Assembly: GCF_042610495.1 (NCBI RefSeq)
Contig: NZ_JBHGAP010000010.1
Location: 62,001-126,000 of the forward strand
Length of the DNA stretch: 64,000 nucleotides
Source of the DNA: RU20A sp042610495
GTDB lineage: Bacteria > Pseudomonadota > Alphaproteobacteria > Rhizobiales > Rhizobiaceae
Reading direction: 5' to 3'
Position numbers and translations under genes: made by a program. This document shows, piece after piece, positions 50,780 through 59,614 of the stretch (the first letter of the stretch is position 1; each line of letters begins with the position of its first letter). The notes under the pieces were generated by a model, which saw nothing but the letters and a program-made list of their open reading frames with translations, did no database searches and was not told the origin of the DNA.

Positions 50780-50832
50780 GCTAGACCTATGAGAGAGGCT
50801 TCCATGACGGCAACGTCGGGGGGCCTTTTTCT
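50780..50832 (+). ncRNA. Counter-transcribed RNA (ctRNA) between repB and repC
   Basis: repABC replicons encode a short antisense RNA in the repB-repC gap that represses repC expression and causes incompatibility. Here a plus-strand promoter-like sequence is followed by a strong intrinsic terminator: AGGCTTCC...GACG-GCAA-CGTC...GGGGGGCCT (50796-50826) then TTTTCTTTT. The expected RNA is about 50 bases, the usual size. Ends are estimates. Confidence 0.75.
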
Positions 50833-50853
50833 TTTGCTGTCTTCCTATCCTCG

Positions 50854-51861
50854 CTATTGATCTGACGGGGGCGTTTCCGCCCTGTAGCTTTCGTAGAGCG
50901 ACGGCAGGCGCTCCATGAGGAACCGCGCGAAATCGGCATCGCGGTCCCGGTTGATCTCGATCTTGCAGTTCCGGCCGGCAACAGACATCGTGGCGATGGC
51001 CTCGCCCGCCGGAGAGCGCGCAATCAGCTTCTCCGCCGGCTTTGCCGAGGGGCGATCCTCACCCGCCTTCAGTGCCTTCAGCACAGCGAGGAAGCGGTCA
51101 TCCGTCGCCTTGTGCGCGAACACCACATCCTCTGTTATCTTCCGCGCCCGTCGCTCGGCACCGGCCGTCTTCAAGAGGTCGGTCAGTTCCTGCCAGCGTG
51201 GCCGACCGACCTTCGGTGCGCGACCGATGGCGTTGACCAGCCAGGCAGGTACGGCACGCGCCACGCTGACCAGCCTGTGCGCCTCCTGCCGATCGACTGA
51301 AAGCGCGGTCTGGATCAGGCTGCGCTGAAAGCCGCCATCCTCGAGCCTCAAGGCAAAAACCGCGCGCTCGATAAAGGTCAGATCCTCGCGGGCCGAATTT
51401 TCGATACCCTGAGCAACGACCAGCCGATCATCATCGAGGTCGCGAATATAGGCCTTGACCTTGAGGCCCAATGCGCCGGCAGCGCGGACACGACGGTGGC
51501 CATAGGCGATCTGGTACCGGGCGGGCGCAGACGGATGCGGACGCAGGAGCACAGGAATTTCCTGTCCGTGCTCGCGCATGGAGGTCTTCAGCGCCTCGAC
51601 GGCTTCGACATCCTGATCGGCAAATCGGTCAGCAAAGGGGGAGGGATCGATCAGCTCCGGATCGATCTCCACGGGAACGGCGCCCTTCGCAACCTGCCGC
51701 TTCAGCTCCTCATAATCGCGCTCGACCTCCGAGAAGGTGTCCTTCAGCGAACGCACGGCGCCAGATGCCACCCGTTGCACCGGCTGGCGCGCCTCGTCCG
51801 TCGGCGGCTGTTCGCCTCCGCCGGCAAAGAGGGAGCGGATCGACTGCGTGCGCTTGCTCAT
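50854..51861 (-). CDS. repB: Partitioning protein RepB (ParB family)
   Basis: A 335-residue ParB-type protein with IPVLLRPHPSAPARYQIAYG and GHRRVRAA boxes and a central HTH region. It binds parS sites and works with RepA in segregation of the replicon. The start is placed at MSKRTQSIRSLF; an in-frame start six codons upstream is less typical. Confidence 0.95.
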   Translation of the reverse strand: MSKRTQSIRSLFAGGGEQPPTDEARQPVQRVASGAVRSLKDTFSEVERDYEELKRQVAKGAVPVEIDPELIDPSPFADRFADQDVEAVEALKTSMREHGQEIPVLLRPHPSAPARYQIAYGHRRVRAAGALGLKVKAYIRDLDDDRLVVAQGIENSAREDLTFIERAVFALRLEDGGFQRSLIQTALSVDRQEAHRLVSVARAVPAWLVNAIGRAPKVGRPRWQELTDLLKTAGAERRARKITEDVVFAHKATDDRFLAVLKALKAGEDRPSAKPAEKLIARSPAGEAIATMSVAGRNCKIEINRDRDADFARFLMERLPSLYESYRAETPPSDQ

Positions 51862-51902
51862 GGGGCCACCTCGCGGCAATCCCGGCAGGCCGCAGCAGAG
51901 CC

Positions 51903-51918
51903 GTCGTCAGCTGACAAC
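51903..51918. other. parS-like centromere site between repA and repB
   Basis: GTCGTCAGCTGACAAC, a near-perfect palindrome centred on AGCT in the 94-base repA-repB gap, a position where parS occurs in several repABC plasmids. Confidence 0.7.
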
Positions 51919-51955
51919 ATGCTAAGTCTTTGTTTTATCGAGAACCAACTGGCTA

Positions 51956-53164
51956 TCATCGCCCCCAAACCTTGTTCATGAGGTCGATGACCTCCTGGTT
52001 GACGGCGTTGATGGATTCCATGGCCCGGTCATAGGTCGACCGGCCGACGGAGCCGCGGGAGAGCTCGTAAAGGGACTGTTTCGTCAGGCCGGCATTGGCA
52101 ATCGCGGTCGATTTCCAGGCGGACGCGGCCATGACATCGCCGGGGAAGACATCGCGCAGCAGGCCGACAATTTCCTGCTCGGGCACATCGCGTGGATCGT
52201 GACGCGTGACGAGGAAGCGGAGAAAATCATAGTCGAGGCGACCACCGGCTTCCTCGATCACGGAGACCAGATCGGAGGTCATCAGCAGGAACTGGCTCAT
52301 CGACGCCACGTCCACCATCTGCGGATGGACCGTGACGATCATGCCGGTGGCGGCATTGAGCGCACCCATGGTGAGAAAACCGAGCTGCGGGGGGCAATCG
52401 ACAACCACGACGTCGAAATCATCCTCGACCTCGGCGATTGCCGCAGCGACGCGGCGGAAAAACAGATCCTCAGGCCGGCCGCGGTTCTGGAGCATGTAAC
52501 GCGGCGTCTGGTGTTCGAACTCCATCAGCTCGAGATTGCCCGGCACGATGCTGATGCCGGTGAAGTAGGTCTCGCGCACGACATCCTTCATGCTCACGCG
52601 CTGTTCGTCATATCGGATCGCACCATAAATCGTGGTGTTTTCCGCCACGTCGAATTCCGGCTGGTAGCCAAACATGGCCGACAGCGATGCCTGCGGATCG
52701 AGATCGATCGCCAGCACCCGAAAGCCCTGCAGGGCCAGACCCTGAGCGAGATAGACGGAAGTCGTCGTCTTGGCCGAGCCACCCTTGAAATTGGCCACCG
52801 TCAGGATCTGCAGCTTCTCCCCATCGCGCCGGCGCGGCCAGAAGCGCGTCGCTTCCTTCGGGCGCGCCGTTGCCAGATAGGCGCGCAATTCGTTGATCTG
52901 CTCCAGCGTGTAGGAGCGACGGCCGGCATTGCCGACGTCGGGGGAAGGGCCGAGACCGTCGAGCGACAGCTGACGCAGATAGCCGTCGGAAACGCCGACG
53001 ATTTCGGCCACTTCACCGGATGTAAACGAGCGCAGCGACTTCTGGGCCGTCGGCGGAAAGGCACGCTCACCCACGCTGCGCAGACGCGCCGACAGCGCTT
53101 CCGCCCGCTGCGTAATATGGGCGGATGTCGATGCTCGGTTGATGTGCCGGTCGATCACGTTCAC
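51956..53164 (-). CDS. repA: Partitioning ATPase RepA (ParA family)
   Basis: A 402-residue ParA-type ATPase with N-terminal HTH (FTSGEVAEIVGVSDGYLRQL) and the deviant Walker A motif NFKGGSAKTTT. It separates replicon copies with RepB and represses the operon. First gene of repABC; the promoter should lie within 53165-53280. Confidence 0.96.
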   Translation of the reverse strand: MNVIDRHINRASTSAHITQRAEALSARLRSVGERAFPPTAQKSLRSFTSGEVAEIVGVSDGYLRQLSLDGLGPSPDVGNAGRRSYTLEQINELRAYLATARPKEATRFWPRRRDGEKLQILTVANFKGGSAKTTTSVYLAQGLALQGFRVLAIDLDPQASLSAMFGYQPEFDVAENTTIYGAIRYDEQRVSMKDVVRETYFTGISIVPGNLELMEFEHQTPRYMLQNRGRPEDLFFRRVAAAIAEVEDDFDVVVVDCPPQLGFLTMGALNAATGMIVTVHPQMVDVASMSQFLLMTSDLVSVIEEAGGRLDYDFLRFLVTRHDPRDVPEQEIVGLLRDVFPGDVMAASAWKSTAIANAGLTKQSLYELSRGSVGRSTYDRAMESINAVNQEVIDLMNKVWGR

Positions 53165-53482
53165 TCTGGCCTCGAATTCAGACGGTTTATCGGCGTCAGA
53201 CGCGCTATTTCCGTCTCAAGCTAAGCCACGATTCTGATGCCACCGCAAGGAGAATAGGGTTAACGCTTCCTTAACGCGCACATCGCCACGCAAGCATCCC
53301 CCGGAGAGGGGCGAAATATCGCAATCCTGTCATTGTGTTAGCGACTTGATCGCCGCCGTCAGCAAAGCGCTTCGCAAGGGCTGACAAACACACCCGCACC
53401 TCTGCCAATGGATCAGCCGCGCTCCGGCCAGCGCCGTCAAGCAGCCAACGACTCAGCACCGGCAATGCAGCCGGCGCGGATC
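53165..53482. other. Gap between repA and the WGR gene
   Basis: A 318-base gap. The part next to repA (about 53165-53280) holds the repABC promoter, including TTAACGCTTCCTTAACG at 53260-53276 as possible binding sequence. No convincing gene or terminator is seen in the remainder. Confidence 0.4.
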
Positions 53483-53758
53483 CTAGGACGAAAGCGGGCA
53501 GGCGGGGAGGGGCGAGGGACGACTGCGATAGCCCCGACGAACCTTCCGCGACGCGAGCGCCTGCATGGCCGCTGCAGCCTCGTCTGGCGAGACAAAGACA
53601 TCCGCGCGCTCGCGGCCCCGCGTGCCGATTCGTCCCCACCGCCGGACCAGAAGCGCCTCCCCGAACAAGGAGACGTCCAGCGACAAAGCGTAGAAGCGGG
53701 CCATGTTGCGCACGGGATCGTGGCGTTCAAGATGAAGAGGCGCAGGGTTCTGTTGCAT
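53483..53758 (-). CDS. Small WGR-domain protein
   Basis: A 91-residue protein consisting almost only of a WGR domain (ARFYALSLDVSLFGEALLVRRWGRIGTRG, positions 53624-53710 approximately). WGR domains occur in PARP and nucleic-acid-associated proteins and probably bind nucleic acid. Such stand-alone proteins are common on rhizobial secondary replicons. The start MQQNPAP is preferred; a longer frame exists upstream. Confidence 0.82.
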   Translation of the reverse strand: MQQNPAPLHLERHDPVRNMARFYALSLDVSLFGEALLVRRWGRIGTRGRERADVFVSPDEAAAAMQALASRKVRRGYRSRPSPLPACPLSS

Positions 53759-53892
53759 GTCCGCAGTCTGTCCAGACAGACCGCAGGCGTCCAACGAATG
53801 ATTGGAATCGATCCGGTCGGATCGATTCATGGCGTTGATGATTTGACCCGCCTTTTCCGGATCGCATCAACAGGAGCGGAGGAGGGCAATGC

Positions 53893-54711
53893 TCACTGCG
53901 GGAAGAAGCGGGGGCCGACAATGCGCACGGGGCGGGTCGCCGATGAAAGCGTGGCAATCGTCCGGTTCGGATCGCGCAGAACCCACCTGGAGGATTGAGC
54001 GCTGACAATCGCAAGTGCGTCCGCCGGCCGATCTACCGACGCTGACGCCGTCATCCTGGCGTCCGGCGTGGAAACATTCTGTCTGTCCGCGATAAACCGG
54101 CTGTAGCCGGCATGATTGCAGCGCATCGCCGTCTCAGCCGTGCGATAGGCGCCGGCATTCGGCAGGTCCGAATAGGGCTTGCCCGTCGTCAGGGAGATCA
54201 TCGTATCATCGTTGCGTTCGGCGCCGTCCACGCGGAAGAGATCCATCTCTTCCGTTTCGCAGATCATCCGGCATTGCGCCAGCACGTCCGCCACCCGCAG
54301 GCGCGTCGCGAAGCCGGCATTGGGGGAGGGGAAGAGGTACCCGTCCGAGAGGCGAACGCACAGCGTGGTGCGCGGCACGCCGCCGATGCTGCGGCCCGTC
54401 TGACGCGGACTGGCGGCCTTTTCCCGTGAGAATGTCGCCAGATCGAGGCTTGCCCCGCAGCCGGCCTGCGCGAGCGCACGGCGGGCCTCTGTCAGGCGCT
54501 GCTGATAGCCGCCGCAACGGGAAAAGACGCCGCTTTCCATGCCGTTGCATCCGTGGGTCCGCATCTGGCCAAGAATGGCCGTCATCTGGCGTTGGGCCCC
54601 CTGAACTGCGGAGGCGTCGCACGCCTGCGCCACATGCGGCAGGAAAAGCCCCGCCGCCATTGCGAGAAGAAGGGCCGCACGCCTGGCCCAGAACCGTACT
54701 GCCTTCGCCAT
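53893..54711 (-). CDS. Secreted DUF2865-type protein
   Basis: A 272-residue protein with an N-terminal signal peptide (MAKAVRFWARRAALLLAMAA, cleavage after AQA about residue 32). The periplasmic domain is rich in cysteine (CDAS, HGCNGM, SRCGGYQQRL, GCGASL, CRMICETE), and a middle section reads TTLCVRLSDGYLFPSPNAGF. This pattern matches the DUF2865 family of Rhizobiales, function unknown. The frame continues 28 codons further upstream; the chosen ATG gives the proper signal peptide. Confidence 0.72.
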   Translation of the reverse strand: MAKAVRFWARRAALLLAMAAGLFLPHVAQACDASAVQGAQRQMTAILGQMRTHGCNGMESGVFSRCGGYQQRLTEARRALAQAGCGASLDLATFSREKAASPRQTGRSIGGVPRTTLCVRLSDGYLFPSPNAGFATRLRVADVLAQCRMICETEEMDLFRVDGAERNDDTMISLTTGKPYSDLPNAGAYRTAETAMRCNHAGYSRFIADRQNVSTPDARMTASASVDRPADALAIVSAQSSRWVLRDPNRTIATLSSATRPVRIVGPRFFPQ

Positions 54712-55021
54712 CCTGTCGAACCGCGCCCCCACCCGGATCTCCTGTCCCACCGCGCCGGCGGCGGTCGAGGAGACGCCGCGCGGACTGCGGCCCATTCCCT
54801 ACAGGAGGAAACGGAGGTAAAGAAGGGAACGCTTATATTTTTCACCACTTACGGTTAAATGGCATAGGGAACACCCGCGCCGCGATGGCCGTTGCATCGG
54901 GCTGCGCGGGCGGGTTTCCCGATAGAGTGGTTCCGGCGCAAACCGATCATCCGACATCTTCGATGTGCCTGCTTACCGCCTTGTCCGGCGCTGAAACGAG
55001 CAGGCTTTCGCTCATCGGGCT
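54712..55021. other. Gap between zinT and the DUF2865 gene
   Basis: A 310-base gap with the promoter region of the DUF2865 gene and, near zinT, an inverted repeat GCCTGCT...AGCAGGC (54967-55005) followed by TTTC on the plus strand. It may end zinT transcription. No gene is seen. Confidence 0.4.
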
Positions 55022-55681
55022 TCAGTGCGCCATCATCTCTTCTCGGATTTCATCGCCGCTCATGCCCGTCGGAAAATAGGTCGGCCAATTCGTGAGTTCG
55101 GCCAGGACTTTTGCCCGGTCATTGCCCCAGTACAGGTGATAATGGCCCGCTTTCTGCGGCGCGATGATGTGGTCGCTGAATTGAATGTACTCCGGCGCGC
55201 CGGCGTCGCCGCCACTCTTGCGAAAGATGAAGCGGACGCCGCGATTGCCCTTCTTGTAGGTCAGAATCTCATGACCGTCGGTGACATAGTCGCCGCTGAC
55301 CACCTTGTCGCCTGCATAGAAGGTCACCTTCTGGCCGGCGATCAAGATGCGGTTGGTCTCGGTGCGATAGCCTGTCTCGTAATAGGCCCGGTATTCGGCA
55401 GCCGTCATGCCGCCCGCCTCAGCCTTGTGTGTCCAGACCGGGTCGAGCGTACCGTCTTTCAGGTAGGGATAGATCGACTGCCAGTCCCCTTCCCAATCGG
55501 AAAGTTCGCGCGCCTTCACCTGGCTGTCATAGAAGTAGCCCTTGCTGGCCGATCCGGCCTGGCCATGGTCATGGGCATGGGCATGGGGCTTGCCGCTCGC
55601 TGTTTCGGCCGCCTGCACGGGCGAAGTCGCCAGCATCGCGGTCAGCGCCAGAGCCCAAGCCAGGGTGATCGTCTTCTTCAT
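55022..55681 (-). CDS. zinT: Periplasmic zinc-binding protein ZinT
   Basis: A 219-residue exported protein: signal peptide to about residue 24 (PVQAAE), a His-rich linker (HAHAHDHGQ) and the ZinT/YodA lipocalin-like domain (LSDWEGDWQSIYPYLKDGTLD, DHIIAPQKAGHYHLYWGND). ZinT scavenges zinc in the periplasm and passes it to ZnuA-type transporters. A Zur-like palindrome lies about 40-60 bases upstream, so expression under zinc limitation is likely. Confidence 0.93.
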   Translation of the reverse strand: MKKTITLAWALALTAMLATSPVQAAETASGKPHAHAHDHGQAGSASKGYFYDSQVKARELSDWEGDWQSIYPYLKDGTLDPVWTHKAEAGGMTAAEYRAYYETGYRTETNRILIAGQKVTFYAGDKVVSGDYVTDGHEILTYKKGNRGVRFIFRKSGGDAGAPEYIQFSDHIIAPQKAGHYHLYWGNDRAKVLAELTNWPTYFPTGMSGDEIREEMMAH

Positions 55682-55721
55682 CGGTCCATCCTTTCGTGAC
55701 GACTGCGGATACAGACGCCAA

Positions 55722-55740
55722 TATGTAATAACATTACATA
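55722..55740. promoter_or_regulatory. Zur-like operator upstream of zinT
   Basis: TATGTAAT-AAC-ATTACATA is a perfect inverted repeat with eight-base arms, close to the AT-rich palindromes bound by the zinc repressor Zur in proteobacteria, and lies about 41 bases before the zinT start. Confidence 0.75.
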
Positions 55741-56119
55741 AACCGCCTACAGCGATGCGCGCGGGAAGGCAAGATGCCGCTGACAGAAGAGCGCTACATC
55801 CACAGCCCTCAGGGCAAATCGCAGGGGGAGGGGGGGAAGGACCGACGGGAGAAACCCGTCACAAAGATCCCTCCTTGGCAGGAGGGTGAAGGAGCCCGAC
55901 ACGGAAACGAAGAGGAGGGGAGGGGAGGACACAAGCCGACAGGACGCGGCCCCCTCCCCTCTCCGAACGTCAATCTCGGCGAGGAAGAAGGAAACGCTGG
56001 GCAATGCTGAACGCGCGCGCGGTTGTCATCATTGCGGTCCGTACGGAGACGTGACGGTGCGCCGAGGTCTGCAACCTCCGGCCCTCTGGCGATCCCGGCC
56101 TATGCCAAGACAGAACCGC
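55741..56119. other. Gap between zinT promoter and the parA-like gene
   Basis: About 380 bases with strongly purine-biased stretches (for example around 55820-55840 and 55910-55930). Two perfect short hairpins are present: GACGGG-AGAAA-CCCGTC (55844-55860) and CCCTCC-TTGGCA-GGAGGG (55869-55886). They may terminate the minus-strand parA-like transcript. No gene that I can support. Confidence 0.35.
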
Positions 56120-56848
56120 TCAGGCGGCAGAGGCCTGCGGCATCAGGACTGCGGTCGCACGCGGGGCGGCGGCGGCGTCTGCGCTGCGGTTGCGCAGTGC
56201 GGCTTCAACCTCGTCGGCATAGCGCTCGGCATTGAGAACCGCCTTGTCGAGATTGCTGACGCGGGCCGGATCGAGCCTGTGCAGAAAGGTCTTGTATTCG
56301 AACATGTCCCGGAACGCCGCTCGTTCGATAATCGGCGTATCCAGCATGCGGACGTTGCGCTCGTTCAGAAGCTGCTTGACCGCCTGCAGGGCCCTCGTCG
56401 TCACCATCGAGTTGACGCGCGAGAGGAGGACCGCATGCGGAATGCGGATCCTCGCCTTCTGATCGAGATAGGCAAGAAGCTCGATCACCTGCGCTCCGCC
56501 CTGGGCATCCATCGAACTGCCCTGGATGGGAATGATAACGAAGTCGGAAAGGCCGAGGGCGGTGGCAAGCAGCGGGGATTGCGCGCCGGGCAGATCGACG
56601 ATGATGTAGTCGCATTTCGACTTGTATTCCGCCACGGTGCGGGGAAGCGCCGCGAGCGATACGTAGGTTGCGACCGTCAGATTGGCGACGGGGTCCGCCC
56701 CCTCGAACCAGCGGGAAATCCACCGCTGCGGATCGGTGTCGATGATGGTGATGCGATGGCCGCGGCGCACCAGTTCGGTTGCCAGCAACAGCACGGCCGT
56801 GGTCTTGCCCGCGCCACCCTTGGTATTGGCAAATGTAATGATCGGCAT
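56120..56848 (-). CDS. ParA/VirC1-like ATPase downstream of the chemotaxis operon
   Basis: A 242-residue ParA-superfamily ATPase: MPIITFANTKGGAGKTTAVL (deviant Walker A), IIDTDPQ, and YIIVDLPGA. It is an orphan, with no ParB next to it. It resembles VirC1-type and the small ParA proteins that position protein clusters. It lies 144 bases after cheB on the same strand, similar to ParA homologues that segregate chemoreceptor arrays. Start MPIITF is preferred over a longer frame. Role inferred from context. Confidence 0.85.
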   Translation of the reverse strand: MPIITFANTKGGAGKTTAVLLLATELVRRGHRITIIDTDPQRWISRWFEGADPVANLTVATYVSLAALPRTVAEYKSKCDYIIVDLPGAQSPLLATALGLSDFVIIPIQGSSMDAQGGAQVIELLAYLDQKARIRIPHAVLLSRVNSMVTTRALQAVKQLLNERNVRMLDTPIIERAAFRDMFEYKTFLHRLDPARVSNLDKAVLNAERYADEVEAALRNRSADAAAAPRATAVLMPQASAA

Positions 56849-56992
56849 CGTCGTGCCCCGGCTGGGCAGGGAAAGGGCCTGCCATCCTGTCTGCGGAACC
56901 CTTGTTCCGTCATGCGCATCTTGCGACTTTATGGTTAACGAAACCTCAAGACCACATACCGGAGATCGCAAGGCAGGGCGGGCAAGGCCGGT

Positions 56993-58108
56993 TCAGCGGC
57001 GGCGATCTTCCGTCTGGATCTCCGCCGCCAGAAGGTTGAGCGGCAGGATCTTGTCGACGCCGCCACGGGCGATCGCTTCCTTCGGCATCCCGAAGACCAC
57101 CGAGGACGCCTCGTCCTGCGCCACGGTGTAGGCGCCTGCCTGATGCATTTCCAGCATGCCGCGGGCGCCGTCGTCGCCCATGCCCGTCATGATGACCGCC
57201 ATGGCGTTCGAACCGGCCGAGCGCGCCGCCGAGCGAAACAGCACATCGACGGAGGGACGATGGCGCGACACCAGCGGTCCGGGGCGCACCGACACGTGAT
57301 ACCGCGCGCCCTGCCGCTCCAGCAGCATGTGCTGGTCACCGGGCGCGATCAGCACATGGCCGCGCAGCACGGGATCGCCATCCACGGCTTCCTTGACTTC
57401 GACTTCGCAAAGCCCGTTCAGCCGCTTGGCAAAGGCGGCAGTGAATTTTTCCGGCATGTGCTGGACGATGACGATGCCCGGCGAGTTGGCCGGCAGGCGC
57501 TCGAGAAGCTCACGCAGGGCCTCCGTGCCCCCTGTGGAGGCGCCGATGCAGACCACCATTTCGGTGGTGCGCGCCATGGCCTTGCCGGAGGGGGGAGGGA
57601 GCATGGCGTCGGCCGTCAGCTTTTCCTGCGGCACCAGGCGGCCTTCCTTGCGCGGCTCGCCCTGGGCGGCACCGGCCAGCGCGCCGGAACGCCGGCCGAG
57701 CCGGGCCTGCGCGGCACCTTTGACCGCCTCGCAGATGCGCGCGCCCTGTTCGGCCAGGAAATCGGCCGCGCCGATCTTCGGCTTCAGGATCACGTCCACC
57801 GCGCCGGCCTCAAGCGCCTGCATCAGCGTTTCCGTGCCCTGTTCGGTCAGCGAGGAACACATGACGACCGGGATCGGCTTCTGGCTCATCAGCTTGCGCA
57901 GGAAGGTGATGCCGTCCATGCGTGGCATTTCCACGTCCAGCGTAATGACATCGGGGATCTCGTCCTGGATGCGCTTTGCCGCCATGAAGGGATCGGACGC
58001 CGTGCCGATCACCTCGATTTCCGGATCGCTTTGAAGAACGGAGACCAGTGTCTGCCGGACACTGGCGGAGTCATCGATGATGAGAACCCGGATCTTCTTG
58101 GCTGCCAC
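56993..58108 (-). CDS. cheB: Chemotaxis response regulator methylesterase CheB
   Basis: A 371-residue CheB with an N-terminal receiver domain (IDDSASVRQTL, phosphorylated Asp in ITLDVEMPRMDG) and a C-terminal methylesterase domain with catalytic GASTGGTEAL, QHMPEKFTAAFAKRL and GMGDDGARGM. It removes methyl groups from receptors for adaptation. Three bases after cheR. Confidence 0.95.
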   Translation of the reverse strand: MAAKKIRVLIIDDSASVRQTLVSVLQSDPEIEVIGTASDPFMAAKRIQDEIPDVITLDVEMPRMDGITFLRKLMSQKPIPVVMCSSLTEQGTETLMQALEAGAVDVILKPKIGAADFLAEQGARICEAVKGAAQARLGRRSGALAGAAQGEPRKEGRLVPQEKLTADAMLPPPSGKAMARTTEMVVCIGASTGGTEALRELLERLPANSPGIVIVQHMPEKFTAAFAKRLNGLCEVEVKEAVDGDPVLRGHVLIAPGDQHMLLERQGARYHVSVRPGPLVSRHRPSVDVLFRSAARSAGSNAMAVIMTGMGDDGARGMLEMHQAGAYTVAQDEASSVVFGMPKEAIARGGVDKILPLNLLAAEIQTEDRRR

Positions 58109-58111
58109 GGA

Positions 58112-58978
58112 TTAATCCTTCACGAAGATGGTGTTGGCGATCTGGCGGATGGGGAGTTCCATCGCGGTGACCGACTCGGAATGGCCGATGAAGAGATAGC
58201 CACCATCGGCCAGGCACTTGCACAGCCGCGTCAGAACATGCTGCTGCGTCGGCTTGTCGAAATAGATCAGCACGTTACGGCAGAAAATCAGGTGCATGGG
58301 CTCACCGACCGTATAGGCGTCGTCCATCAGGTTGAGGCGCGTGAAGCCGACCTTGCGGCGCAGGTCCGGCACGATGCGCATTTCCGGGCGGCGCGGATCG
58401 AGGGCGCGCATCACGTAGCGGCGCATCATCGCATCCGGCACCGGCTCCATCATCGGTGCGGGGTAAATCCCGCGTCGCGCCCGCTCAAGGACATCGGTGG
58501 AAAGATCAGACGCAAGGATCTGGTAGTCGGGACCGCGCTTGTCGCGCTTGAAGTCCTCCAGCACCATCGCCATCGTGTAGGGCTCGGCCCCGATGGAACA
58601 GGCCGAACTCCAGGCCCGCACCCGCCGCAGGCCGGCCGCCGCAAGAGCAGGCAAGGCCTCGTCCCGCAGGAAGTCGAAATGGTTCGGCTCGCGGAAGAAG
58701 TCGGTCTTGTTGGTGGTCACGACATCGATCAGGTAGATCGATTCCTGCTCCAGCCCGCCCTTGTCGAAGATGAAGTTGCAGTAGTCGTCGAAGGAATTCT
58801 GGCCGGTCGCCCTGAGCCGGCGGCGCAGACGCCCCTCCAGCATCGTCAGCTTGCCGGGCGGCATCTTGATGCCGCTGTAATTGTAGATATAGGCCGAGAG
58901 TCGCCGGAAATTCCGTTCGCTCAGGCGATCATGCTGAACTTTAGACGCAACAGCTGACACGGTACTCGAATTCCTCAC
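58112..58978 (-). CDS. cheR: Chemotaxis methyltransferase CheR
   Basis: A 288-residue CheR: N-terminal helical domain (FRRLSAYIYNYSGIKMPPGK) and SAM-binding domain (VRAWSSACSIGAEPYTMAMV, LIFCRNVLIYFD). It methylates receptor glutamates. The start is GTG overlapping the cheW stop (GTGA), indicating translational coupling. No additional C-terminal repeats. Confidence 0.95.
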   Translation of the reverse strand: MRNSSTVSAVASKVQHDRLSERNFRRLSAYIYNYSGIKMPPGKLTMLEGRLRRRLRATGQNSFDDYCNFIFDKGGLEQESIYLIDVVTTNKTDFFREPNHFDFLRDEALPALAAAGLRRVRAWSSACSIGAEPYTMAMVLEDFKRDKRGPDYQILASDLSTDVLERARRGIYPAPMMEPVPDAMMRRYVMRALDPRRPEMRIVPDLRRKVGFTRLNLMDDAYTVGEPMHLIFCRNVLIYFDKPTQQHVLTRLCKCLADGGYLFIGHSESVTAMELPIRQIANTIFVKD

Positions 58979-59484
58979 GCAATTTCGCGGGTCTGGACAC
59001 CGAAGCTCGCAAGCGCCGCGCCGTTGTCGGAGAAGAGGCGGGCGAGGTTGACGATGACCACGAAGTCACCGTCGCGACGCACCACGCCTTCGATATATTC
59101 GGAGTTCCAGCGAACGCCGATGTCGGGCGCGGCATCGATCGCCTCATGGCGGAACGGCACCACCTCGAACACCTTGTCGGCCACAAGACCGATCGTCAGC
59201 ATGCGGTGGGAGAAGGGAATGTCGAGCACGAGAACGCGCGTATGGGCGGTCTTCTCCATGGCCGTCATGCCGAGCCGCAGGCGCAGGTCCACGATCGGAA
59301 CGCCCTGGCCGCGCACGTCGCGCAGGCCCATCAGATAGTCCGGGCCGTGCGGAATCTTGAAAACATCCTCGTGGTCGAGGATTTCGCGCACTACCGTGAC
59401 GGGCACGGCGAAAACCTCGTTGCCGAGGGCAAAGGTCACGAACTGGGATTCAGGACCGGCCAAAGTCTGTGTCGTCTTCATCAT
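58975..59484 (-). CDS. cheW: Coupling protein CheW (downstream copy)
   Basis: A 169-residue CheW: FVTFALGNEVFAVPVTVVRE at the start and MGLRDVRGQGVPIVDLRLRL in the middle. It links receptors to CheA. Two cheW genes in this operon flank the receptor pair; this one lies next to cheR. ATG at 59484 has AGG just upstream. Confidence 0.93.
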   Translation of the reverse strand: MMKTTQTLAGPESQFVTFALGNEVFAVPVTVVREILDHEDVFKIPHGPDYLMGLRDVRGQGVPIVDLRLRLGMTAMEKTAHTRVLVLDIPFSHRMLTIGLVADKVFEVVPFRHEAIDAAPDIGVRWNSEYIEGVVRRDGDFVVIVNLARLFSDNGAALASFGVQTREIA

Positions 59485-59614
59485 CTCAACCTGCCTCATG
59501 CCTGGCGGTGCATATCGTCGTCATCACTATCGGGCCTTGCGGATTGACGGGCCGTCCGCAAGCGATGAACCCGGTGCCGACCAGTGGCTGGCCGGCGCCG
59601 GGCTGGGGTCGGCA

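Noticed and set aside
54860..55079. Frame opposite the end of zinT and the adjoining gap
   Set aside because: No ribosome-binding site, unusual composition and overlap with zinT; nothing supports a gene.
58955..58972. Sequence around CAACAGCTGACAC resembling a parS site
   Set aside because: Lies in the cheR coding start and lacks the outer GTT/AAC arms seen in the two repABC-linked sites.
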